Shown: in pieces, positions 1-9,386 of the stretch
Layout of the letters: each line of letters opens with the position of its first letter
Position numbering within the stretch: position 1 is the stretch's first letter
NCBI GenBank assembly: GCA_029204225.1
Contig: CM055092.1
Span: forward strand, 85,150,810 to 85,214,809
Length of the DNA stretch: 64,000 nt
Origin: Diphasiastrum complanatum
Taxonomy: Eukaryota; Streptophyta; Lycopodiopsida; Lycopodiales; Lycopodiaceae
Direction of reading: 5' to 3'
The notes under the pieces: model-generated
The model's input: the letters and a program-made list of their open reading frames with translations, nothing else
Database searches by the model: none
What the model was told of the DNA's origin: nothing
Translations under genes and position numbers: made by a program

Positions 1-997
1 TTGTTCACATTCCTAAACAGCTTAGGAAGAAGCTGGATCATAGGACAAATAAATGTATTTTCATTGGCTATCCTGATGAATATAAAGCTTATAAAGTTTA
101 TGATCCATCCACCAATGTAGTATTTGTCTCTAGAAATGTAATATTTTAAGAACATACATACTCCGATTTCAAAAAACCATCGATAAACGATGCTATATCA
201 TTTCATCCTATTTTACGTAGCATGGATTCTTCCAATGTTGATATTCCTTCTACAGAACCTGTAGCTACAGCTACAGAAGTTGAGCATCCGATAGTAGTTG
301 TCATCAGACCAGACCAAGCTAGCTCGAGCAGGAGAAATTCAAGAAGAAGCATCATTGCATCCTGGTCAACCCAACGTCCGCAGTCCTCACGAACTCGGAC
401 AGTTCCTAAGAGGTATGCACCTTAATCATTCTGGACTTCATCAGAAGAACCAGAGAGCCTAGCCGAAGCAATCAACTCCAAGGATGCTGTGAAGTGGCAA
501 GAAGCTATGGAAAGCAAGTATAACTCACTTTTGATGAATCAGACCTAGACACTGGTCAACTTCCCCACTCACAAGAGAGTTATCGACAACAAGTGGATCT
601 TCAAGAAGAAGTCAATCAGGACTCTAATTGCGTTAGCAGCTGCGGAAGATCTTGAAATGCACCAAATGGATGTCAAGACAACATTTCTCAATGGCAATAT
701 CGAAGAGGAACTGTATACCTTCCAACCGGAAGGATTCGAAGTCAAAGGCCAAGAGCACAAAGTGTGCAAGCTGCACAAAGCAATCTACGGGCTGAAACAG
801 GCTGCAAGAGCATGGTTTGATAGAATCAACTCTTATCTCATTTGATTAGGATTTGCAAACAATTCAGCTGACTATAATATTTATTCAAAGCATATAGGCT
901 CCAATTCAGTTTACATAGCTCTTTACATAAATAATGCATTTATTTTGTCTAATGACACTTCTCTTCTGCACATTACTAAGAGTGATCTGTCAAAGGA
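1..997 (+). pseudogene. Copia A fragment: integrase tail and part of reverse transcriptase
   Basis: The window opens inside a Ty1/copia polyprotein. From about 1 to 150 the frame encodes the integrase C-terminal region (CFVHIPKQLRKK, then IFIGYPDEYKAYKVYD), ending in a stop at 148-150. From about 580 to 990 it encodes reverse transcriptase pieces (MDVKTTFLNG, AIYGLKQAARAWF and a degenerate YIDN where YVDD is expected). A gap of roughly 35 residues is missing between the KWIFKKK-type segment and TLIALAAAEDLE, and stops interrupt the frame (for example TAG near 547 and TGA near 842). The gypsy LTR at 998 breaks it off. The fuller copy is on the minus strand at 43544-46594. Confidence 0.85.
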
Positions 998-1743
998 TGT
1001 TGGAGGGTTTACGGATTCCAAGGCAACCCTAAACCTAGTTAATAAGAGAGATGGATTTGGCACCCTGCGTGTGTAAGTCCAATCCAATGATCACATAGTT
1101 ATTTGATTGATCAGTTAAAAGTTAATAAAAGGACTTTAGGCCTTTTTGCGGGACTTTTAATGTCGCAGGGCCTAAATGTCAAGTTAGTGAATAAAGTTGG
1201 GTTTCCCTCCAATTTTGATGGTTCCCACACTTTTTTAAATTTGAATAAAAAGAGAGGCAGGACTGGACCAATAGGATTCAAAGGCAGGGTCCTCCTCTCT
1301 ACTATAAAAAGGGACCAACTCGAGTTGCTCCTGATGTTCATTTTCTCATTTCAATAAAGCAGATTGGTTCTCTTTAGAAATGGGTTGATGAATGTCCTTG
1401 TTCTTCCTCTCTTTTCCTCCATTTCTCATGCTTTCTTTGGATTTTGCTAATTGTTGGATTTGATCATTATTGGGATTGCTATTTTTTATGCTTATTGTGA
1501 GAGAGAGAGGGAGAGAAATAAAGAGTAAGTTCCTATCATTGTTGTGGATTTAGGGTTAATGGATGTAGTGTTAATGCTTAGTGTTAATGGATGTTAGTGT
1601 TAGATCCTCCATTCATGTTGAAATCTGAACTATGTTATCGCTCTCATGGGAATGAACCTATGCGTGACAACTAACTTCATCTCCTTGATGCTAGATTGAT
1701 TAGATCTTGGGTTGAGGATAGGCAAGGAAATAAACCCACTACA
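998..1743 (+). repeat. 5' LTR of gypsy element (left arm)
   Basis: The segment starts TGTTGGAGGG and ends CCCACTACA, giving the usual TG...CA ends, and is followed after a four-base spacer by a tRNA-Asp-type primer-binding site. It interrupts the copia A reverse transcriptase. No matching 3' LTR of this element is present in the window. Its inverted copy lies at 42798-43543. Confidence 0.8.
1268..1358 (+). promoter_or_regulatory. LTR promoter and polyadenylation signals
   Basis: Inside the gypsy LTR there is CCAAT at about 1268, a TATA box (TATAAAAA) at 1303-1310 and AATAAA at 1353-1358. The close spacing of the TATA box and poly(A) signal suggests that transcription starts near 1335 and that the R region is short. 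This is inferred from motif order; no transcript evidence is visible. Confidence 0.55.
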
Positions 1744-1747
1744 ATTT

Positions 1748-1765
1748 TTGCACCGTTGCCGGGGA
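1748..1765 (+). other. Primer-binding site, tRNA-Asp type, degenerate
   Basis: TTGCACCGTTGCCGGGGA follows the LTR end after ATTT. Plant tRNA-Asp primed elements carry TGGCGCCGTTGCCGGGG here; this copy differs at two positions. The same site without mismatches occurs at 21365. Confidence 0.75.
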
Positions 1766-2965
1766 GCTACACCAATTTTTCAGTTTGCAGCATGTTTGTT
1801 TGATGGTTAGCTTGCATTAGGCATCTTGTCGTGGCATGAATAGTGTTATATTTGCATTTTAGGGTTAGTTTGGGATTGATTTTGCTTGATTTGAGTGGAT
1901 TTGCTTGTTTGAAATCTAATCTGTTTGTTAAACAGGAAAACCTATTCAAATCACCAATCTTAAGATCCATTTGGATCTGAGGTATCAGAAAAGATAACAA
2001 AAATCGGTCAAATCTGTCAGATTTGGTCAAAAAGATGCAAAAAGTGTCATCAGAGCTTAGAACTTTTTACCCTCTTTCATGAAACTTTCGTAGAGTTGCA
2101 AACACCTTTTGTTTAGTCCACAGAACCTTCAGTTTGAAGGACGAAGAATAATTCCCAGCAAATTTCTAGAAACATCAAAAAAACCGTCAAAAAACACCAA
2201 AAGTTCACCAAAACCCTAAAAATACAAAAATAAACCTTCGCTCGATTCATTGTGCTTAGAAGTGATTTAGTTCTATCTACTGCCAGGTCGGCAAAGAATA
2301 ATACCAAAAAATAGAAAGGGTTTCAGAAGATCAGTTGTCATATTGTCATATTTTTGTCAAAAAAGTCATTTTTTTGCAAAATTACCAGTATTACTCTTGA
2401 TTCTTTGCCATAACCTTCGCCGAGTTTCCAAAACATTCTATTTATAGAGAAATACTATTTTTGAGTTCGGCGAAGATTCTTCTTGATCAGATCATAGAAA
2501 ATCTTGCATTTTACCCTCACCAGAAAACAGAAACTGTATTTCCTTGTGTCAAAAACCTTCGTCCGATTTTTCATAGTTTTATCTATGTCAGATCTTTCAC
2601 CAGAGATGTCGGCGAAGGTTATTTCCCAAGAAATTGTCAAAAAAATTGTTCAGGGAGTTTTTTTCCAAATAGCACTGTTTAAACTTCGCCGAGCCAACCT
2701 TGGCCTAGTGAACCTTCGCCAGTCCTATTTTTAGTTTTTGATTTTCTAGATCAAGTCTCTGTCAAAATTTGGATAAAATCTGATATATTTTGAATTGGAT
2801 TCTGAGAGATTTATCATTTTTGAGAAGTATCAATTGATCGAATTTCGAAAAGTTTTTTATCATATAGAGTCAGATTCTTGAAAAAGAGAATAGACTAGCA
2901 GATTTGATCTGAGATAGTTTTTTGGAAAAATCTAAATCCAATCTCATTGTCCACCTCATCTGAAG
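1766..2965 (+). other. Gypsy 5' leader with recurrent CTTCGCC / GGCGAAG motif
   Basis: This 1.2-kb leader between the primer site and gag has no long ORF. From 2236 to 2720 it carries about eight copies of a short motif around AACCTTCGCCGA, in both orientations: 2236, 2412, 2466 (reverse), 2554, 2609 (reverse), 2681 and 2711, plus a weaker one near 2285. The opposed copies could pair in RNA. The function is unknown. Confidence 0.6.
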
Positions 2966-3844
2966 ATGGCTGTCCCTGGAGCTGCTCCTGGAGGTGCTCC
3001 ACAGGAGGTCAATCCAATTATTGCTAGAAGAGCACCCCGATTGGATCTACCCAAGTATAATGGATTAACAAATCCAGTTAGATTTCTTCAGATCTATGCT
3101 GAATCCTGTGAGGTCTATGGTGAGATTTATCCTCAAGATAAACTTAAGCTGTCTCCTATGGCCGTAACAGGTGCAACACAAGATTGGTACTATAACCAAG
3201 ATGAAACGGAATGTACAGATTGGGAGGTTGTTAAACGAGCCCTTATTACACGGTTCAAACCGCGGAAGTTTATGGAAGATCCTTTCCTACTTTTAAGTAA
3301 AGTTAAAATGGGAAAGCGAGAAATGGTTCGAGATTACATCGAAAGGGTGAAACGTCTCAGATCTGAATGCGAACCTGAGCTAATTAATGAAAATGCCATG
3401 ATTATGTGGTTTTTGTCAGGTCTACCTAAACGGATCAGACGTGAGCTGAAACGCCATAATGAGTACGCACTTTTGCAAAATGCTATGGACGATGCAATTC
3501 AGGAGAAGGATGAAGATTCAGATGATGAGCCGAATGTCAGTATGTTGTCTTATACAGTAGGGCAGACTACTACAACATCCACCACTATTGCATCAACGAA
3601 TGCCAATGCTACTACTGAAATGATGCTCAATGAGTTCGAGAAACTTGGGAAGACCCAGCGGAAACAAATGGAAAAGTTGCAGTTGCAATTTAATGAGAAG
3701 ATCAAAGCATTGGAAAATTTCCACGGAGAAGCAAACAAGGAACTTGAGAAGGTTGCAAAGACTTTTCCTACCAGGAAAAATATCTGTTGTTATATTTGTA
3801 CAGGAAATCACACAGTGAATGAGTGTCCTCAATTGAAAAAATGA
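2966..3844 (+). CDS. Gypsy gag, capsid part (left arm)
   Basis: A 292-codon ORF starts at ATG 2966. The central part (about residues 25-160) is a retrotransposon gag capsid domain of Ty3/gypsy type, with the order LDLPKYNG...RFLQIYA...DWYYNQDE...RFKPRKFMEDP...DYIERVKRLR. A Glu/Lys-rich likely coiled coil follows (about 220-260). The C-terminus has one zinc knuckle, CX2CX3HX4C (CYICTGNHTVNEC). The frame meets TGA at 3842-3844, but an in-frame continuation encodes further knuckles, so the stop probably truncates a longer Gag. The element is otherwise incomplete, and Gag would have to act with another element's Pol. Confidence 0.85.
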   Translation: MAVPGAAPGGAPQEVNPIIARRAPRLDLPKYNGLTNPVRFLQIYAESCEVYGEIYPQDKLKLSPMAVTGATQDWYYNQDETECTDWEVVKRALITRFKPRKFMEDPFLLLSKVKMGKREMVRDYIERVKRLRSECEPELINENAMIMWFLSGLPKRIRRELKRHNEYALLQNAMDDAIQEKDEDSDDEPNVSMLSYTVGQTTTTSTTIASTNANATTEMMLNEFEKLGKTQRKQMEKLQLQFNEKIKALENFHGEANKELEKVAKTFPTRKNICCYICTGNHTVNECPQLKK

Positions 3845-4600
3845 ATGGAAATCAATGTTTGCCATCTGTGTAATTCACCTGACCATGAGACTGCTTTTTG
3901 CAACTTCAACCCTCGGATAATTTAGCAATGGTATGCCCAGATGGGATATCGAGAACCACAGTATGGAGGAAATCCAGCAGCAAGACTGCGACAATCTACT
4001 CTTGGATACCCAGAACGTTTAGCTTTGCCAGCCCCACCAAAACACTCCGTTCCTCTTGCCAATTTGATGGAACCAGAACCTTACGGAAGTGCTGAGCAAT
4101 GGAGCTATGGTAATGATCAAGAAGGTGGATCTTCAGAACCTTATGCCATTTATGCTGCCGCTCAACAACAAGCCTCGAGAAGTTGGATTAGAGCACCATT
4201 TGGATGCTTTTCATGTGGAGAAAATCACAGAGTTGCAGAATGCCCAAATAAAGGAGAATTTGTACCATTCTGTCGTGATTGTGTATATGGGCATTGCTAT
4301 AAAGACTGTCCAGCAAGACTGAAGCCACCACCAGCTACAGCACCTGTAAATTTGATAACAATCAAGCAAGGATTAGTAGCTCAGAATAAACCAAGTGCAC
4401 TCTTGATGGTGGTCACCAGATCACAAAAGCAAAAAGAACTAGTAGTGGATCCAGTACCTGTTGATTCTATACCATTGAACGATATACCAACAGCATCGAG
4501 AGTCTATCTAGATCTTAATACAGAAAAACGAAGATATCAGGATATGAGACAGTGGATTAAACATCTGCAAGAAGAAGAGGAATTGAAGCTGCTAAAGTAA
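3845..4600 (+). pseudogene. Gypsy gag, nucleocapsid part, after in-frame stop
   Basis: The same frame as the capsid ORF continues past the TGA. A classical CX2CX4HX4C knuckle (CHLCNSPDHETAFC) is followed by an in-frame TAG near 3926, then an open stretch to TAA at 4598-4600. That stretch carries CFSCGENHRVAEC and CRDCVYGHCYKDC, so the ancestral Gag had four CCHC-like modules, an unusually high number for a plant gypsy Gag. The C-terminal part is Lys/Glu-rich. Confidence 0.75.
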
Positions 4601-4623
4601 CAGCTGGAGTTCGGTCTTCACCA

Positions 4624-5229
4624 TTGCAGTCTCCAAGAAATTTACTTACGGATATGAATGATCAATTACATCATCATGAAGAACCCTTCAAGTTGATTGA
4701 ACCGGAAGCACCACATACAGAATTACTCATGACCATTTTGTCTAGCAAGATCAATATTTCATTGGGAGAGTTTCTAAAGTTGGTGCCAAAAGCAAAAGAA
4801 GTCTTAGTGCAAAAGTTAGTTCAAGAAGAACCAGAAGTCCATCAGGAGCCACTTTTTTGTGCTGGATTTGAAGAATCTAACGATGTACTCCATGTTGGAG
4901 CTGCTTGGGAAAGTGAACAAAAGAATATCACTATGCCGATACAACATAGACAATTTGCAAAAGAAGCAGCCGTGATAGATGGCGGTTCAGGAGTTAACCT
5001 GATTTCTACAAGGCTATGTGCAAAATGGGGCCTTACAAAGATCAAACCTGCTACTTTTGCTATTAAGCTAGTTGATCAAATGACAGTTCGTCCACGAGGA
5101 ATGGTAGAAGATATACCTGTCAGGATTGCAGGAGTACAGTTCAGCATTACATTCAGCACATTTAGTGGAAACGTGATTGGTGTATCCAAAGTTCGATCTA
5201 ATAAGGAAATCTCGCTCACCTCTAATTGA
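4624..5229 (+). pseudogene. Gypsy aspartic protease region, start of pol (left arm)
   Basis: This 201-codon ORF lies in a different frame from gag. The retropepsin-like core is at about residues 115-165: AAVIDGGSGVNLIS, then KLVDQMTVRPRG and IPVRIAGVQFSITF. The family usually has D-S/T-G; here the triad reads D-G-G, so activity is doubtful. The ORF loses family resemblance after ITF near 5160, where a reverse-oriented pol piece begins. No reverse transcriptase or integrase follows. Confidence 0.75.
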
Positions 5230-5610
5230 ATATCTTGTTGACACATATATCCTATTGTACAATCAATTGTTGCAAGAGCTTCATTCCAATTGACAGTATC
5301 CGTTTGAGAATCGTAGTGAACTCCCAATTTTTTCTCTGGTCGATCACAAGTGTGATCCGTTGTTGATGAATCATCATCATCTTCTTTTTGAACCACTGGT
5401 TTGATAGTCCAAGTCGTAGGATCAACTTTAACTGCACATTCACGATTTTCAAAAGTGATTTTTCCGGTGCCCCAGTTATGAACTACTTGCGCAACTCATA
5501 ACCATGGATGTCCTAATAGAACTCGGTAGACATTTGGCGCTTCTAGTAAGTCCATCATGGGATATCAAACATTGGCGTTGATGCTCCTGATAATCTTCTT
5601 CCATCTTGAT
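5160..5610 (-). pseudogene. Reverse-oriented pol fragment of the same gypsy family
   Basis: On the minus strand from about 5610 to 5230 the reading encodes the segment expected just after the protease: a VLLGHPWL-like stretch, a stop in place of the next residue, then VVHNWGTGKITFENREC and an acidic DDDDSSTTDHTC linker. It is therefore joined head to head with the protease on the plus strand, which places an inversion breakpoint at roughly 5160-5230. Only the part below 5378 is duplicated in the right arm. Confidence 0.65.
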
Positions 5611-8318
5611 TAAGATTTTGTTTTATCCAGTTTATTTTTTGATTCTAGCAGTTTCTGTGTGCTTGCATGCATTTTTGCATTCAATAATTTTCTACCAACA
5701 TGCATTGCCTTTGAAACCATCGTTTGATCTATACCCAATCACACACGATTACAGCAACCCACTGTCCCACCGCTCTCCACCTATCTTGCATTTTTTTCAG
5801 GGGAGGGAGACCTGTTGGTTGAACCGCCGCTTGCACCCGCCGCTTTTCAAACTTTAAAGAAATTACATCCGACGTGCACTTGACGTCAACCAAAAAAATT
5901 CTATCCATCCGACGACTTTGTGTTTGACGACCTCCAAAAACATTTCCGTCCAACTTTGTGTCCGACATTGTGTCCCTGACGACCTCCAAAAACATTTCCG
6001 TCTGAAGTGCATCCGACGACTTGTTAGTACAGTTTGCATGTGCTAGTTTAAATCCGCCAGATTGCATCCATCGTTTGCACCTGCCACAATTGCAACCGAT
6101 GCTATTGCATCCGATAGTGCTTTTGCACTAATTACCATCCAACATGTTTCGTCCGGCGATTGCATTCGACGATTCACCAGCTTGTGGGTATACATAGAGG
6201 CCTCCTCCACGAGTTTCTAAGCACTAAATATTGTACTGAAATGTTGTTGCATAGTTAATTGAAGATCTTCCTATTTACATTTCCATCTATGCTCCATTTT
6301 CATGCATTAAGTTCGAGTACTGATGTATGAATGTGCTTGTTGTTGATTCTTCAGTTTTTAAGTTTGGATTTGTGATCGTCATTATGAGTCCACTCAAGAT
6401 GGCTTAATGTCGGACTTAAATAGTGAGAGCCCTTGTATTGAACACCATGACGGGTGTTGAGCTAAGATTTTGAAATTGTTAGTTCTAGAGGCTATTGAGT
6501 TGACTTCTTGACTCAGACTAAGATTTCAAGATGGGCATTGCGACCTGCTAAAATCTTGACTCAAATCAAGATCAAGATCAAGATGATAAATGGGATGTCA
6601 TCGAGCACTTTCAGTCTCCAAGATGACTCAAGATCAAGGTCAAGAGAATCATGAATGGTTGTTCTTATGTTGTTGGACACTATATAAGGTGCCAAGATAT
6701 CTGAAAGATCAAAGGGATTGAATGCTCTACTTCAACTCGAGTTTGCATGTATATCTATTGACATTGACTATCTTAGAAAACATGAATAAATCTTTGAAAA
6801 ATCCATATAATTCAAAAGTGCCATATGAACCAATATATGAAAAATCCTACTTTAAGCCAAATACCAACTCTAGAGGCCAATTGGTGACACCTAAAGTTTG
6901 GCCCGACTCATTTCTTATTGGTGCACATTTTGCATAAGATGTAGATCACTGGTTTTGATCTATGGCTTCAATTAATGGGGAAAGTTGATGGCTCAAATTC
7001 CATTATTTCTTATTGACCTTATATGAGCCTCAACAAGCATAGGTAGGACCTTTTTCTAATCATTTTTACCATGTCCCTTTGAAGCTGTCATGAAAACCTC
7101 TTCTGCTTATGAAAGATATAGTTCACATTTGTGACTAGTTTCATTTCTATCTTTGTGCACAGTTGGATGATATGATTTAGAGTGGACATAACTTTATGAT
7201 CTATTGGTATACAAAAACTTTGGATTTGATGCAATCTTGATGTTCTTAATCAATTTTGAGCCTACTAGTATAAATCTTGTTTAAATCCATTTTGACCTTG
7301 AATGTATCCACTGCAACTTGTCCAAGATTGTTCAATCTTAATTCCTACCATGATAAGTTTGGCATACATTAAGATGTTTTCATTCAATTTCCATCTCTTG
7401 GTGTTCTATAATTATCATCGTAGCCATCTTGGATAAAGCTTTCACAAATCTCACATATATCACAAAGGGAAAAGTATGACCTATATTGAGCACATCATTG
7501 TGTTGTCGTATACCACAATTATCTTATGCTATATATGTATATGATTTGGATTTGCATAGGAGAATAGTTATCTATTCATTGAATGCCCATGAGTACATTT
7601 TTCTTACCAACCACCAAAATCATATCCTGGGAGATCTTGTGATTGCTTCCACTAGATGAATTGAACACACCAGTGCGCTAGATACCTAGAGTATGAAGAT
7701 TCTCCAATGGATTTAAAAGAGACTAACTCAAGTAAGTAGCAAAATAGCCCAGTGAATGTTACAACTTTGCAAGAAGCTAATTTTAGTCCAATCATGTCCT
7801 AGGTCACTTGAGTAGATCTTATTATTGGAGTGTAGGTTCAAACCCCAGTAATGACATCTAAAGAGCTTTCTTCAAAACCTAGGGAATTGGCTTGGCCACA
7901 ATATAAATGCTGTGTCAATGACTACTAGTCACCTTAATAATAAATCCAAAGAAAACTAAGTTTAGCATCTACAATGATGTTCTTGAATTTGAAAAGTGAA
8001 AATTCATCTCTAGTTTTGCCATTCATGGGTGGAAGTACAATTATGGTGCTAATCAAGAAACACCTTCACTTCGGTAAAAAATTGAAAGACATGCTTTTGT
8101 TGTTGAGTATGCTTGTTGTTGCTTCAAGTGGTTTGAGAACAGAATTTGTTCTGCTTTGTTGATGTTTTCCAGCCACACAAATATAAGCTACATGAATAGT
8201 CTATGTAAGTAATTCCAAGGAACAAGCTTTTTTATGGTGTGCTTTCTGATCGAAGACTGTAGCTGCATGAATGGCGTAGATGTGCTATGTACACTGCTTC
8301 TTAAGGGTCACAAGGATC
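5611..8318. other. No gene recognised
   Basis: I see no ORF with family resemblance and no clear splice structure here. The only local structure is at 5928-6003, where a phrase beginning GACGACCTCCAAAAACATT is repeated about 50 bp apart, within a tract rich in CATCCGACG-like words (about 5870-6180). The part nearest 8318 should include the 3' UTR of the phosphatase gene. Confidence 0.5.
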
Positions 8319-9317
8319 TTAAGACTTCACAATCACGAAGGAATCACTGGGTTTGGCATTGGCGGATTCTATAAGCTGCATGCACAAAAACGCCCACATA
8401 TGATTGTATTAGTCCAACATTTTGCTTCAAAATTAATCTGCTAGAATGCTTTTGACATGCTTCACAGCTCATCTGCTTGCAGTACACTTGCTAACACAGG
8501 AGAGATATGATATTATCGTATTCTTTTGGCAATATATCAGGCAATAACTAGCAATGAGGTGCAACACCAATCGCTAGTAAAACAGCAATGAGTCTCACTT
8601 GGAAATGGAGTTTTTGTTTATCTGCATCGATGTACCCATATCCAAACTGATTAACTCGTACTAAACTCCAAGCTTCTGGCTGCAGCGTCTGATTATCATG
8701 TTAGTTCACAGCTTGCTAATATCGTAGAATGTACATGCCAACGAAGGTATCAGCAACAAATTCCAAACGCAAACATCGTAACAATGTCTCTAAATGAGTG
8801 CGTGGGTATAGTAAATACTCACGCTGGGAGCAAAAGCATCTAAGTGGAACCCTGACATGCCGACAACTGCGTGCACTGGTGCACTGTAGGAAGAGCTGTC
8901 GTAGATGTCAGTACCATCCGCTCCTTTTGCTGGCATCATCTTGCAAACTCCTTGAAACACAGCACATGTTCGCTCGTAGTTGTGAACGTGCCCCCACAAT
9001 GCCAAATCAACCTACAACAAGAATACGATCGATCAAATTAGAGCAAGATCAATGGTCAAATCCTAGAGGATAATAAGGTTCTGCATAGCAGATACAAAAA
9101 CTTTCAAACCAGCCGTGCGGTTATGATGGAGATTCTGCTGAGAGGGTTGTTAACCTGGTATTGTAGTAGCAGAGGCTCGATGGCACTCACAAACTCAGTA
9201 TCCACTGGATGCCTTAGAAAACCCAAAGTAGAACTACCGGAGGAGTACTGAGGACGATGCCTGCATTTTGCATCAGAGCATCAAGGCTTGGATCTCGAAT
9301 ATATGTGTGTGTGTGTG

Positions 9318-9386
<69 letters not shown>

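Larger units (their letters stand above)
1..5378 (+). repeat. Left arm of a large inverted repeat
   Basis: This segment matches the reverse complement of 39164-44541 almost base for base. Position x on the left pairs with 44541 or 44542 minus x on the right along the whole arm, so only one or two single-base indels separate the copies; identity looks near 99% by eye. The arm covers parts of two elements: the copia A fragment and the gypsy element inserted in it. The homology stops abruptly near 5378/39164 inside a gypsy pol fragment and runs off the left edge of the window. The spacer between arms is about 33.8 kb and contains the phosphatase gene. Confidence 0.95.

Noticed and set aside
3550-3865. 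Cys/Phe-rich minus-strand ORFs opposite gag (also at 40677-40992)
   Set aside because: They are shadows of the gag frame on the other strand.
5068-5262. Minus-strand ORF starting MYNRIYVSTRY (and its copy at 39280)
   Set aside because: It is an out-of-frame reading over the inversion junction and protease with no domain of its own.
8548-8679. Exon 12 of the phosphatase read through to TAG at 8548
   Set aside because: A consensus donor (CAA|GTGAGA) at 8598 joins in phase to an exon at 8375-8319 that encodes the expected C-terminal tail.
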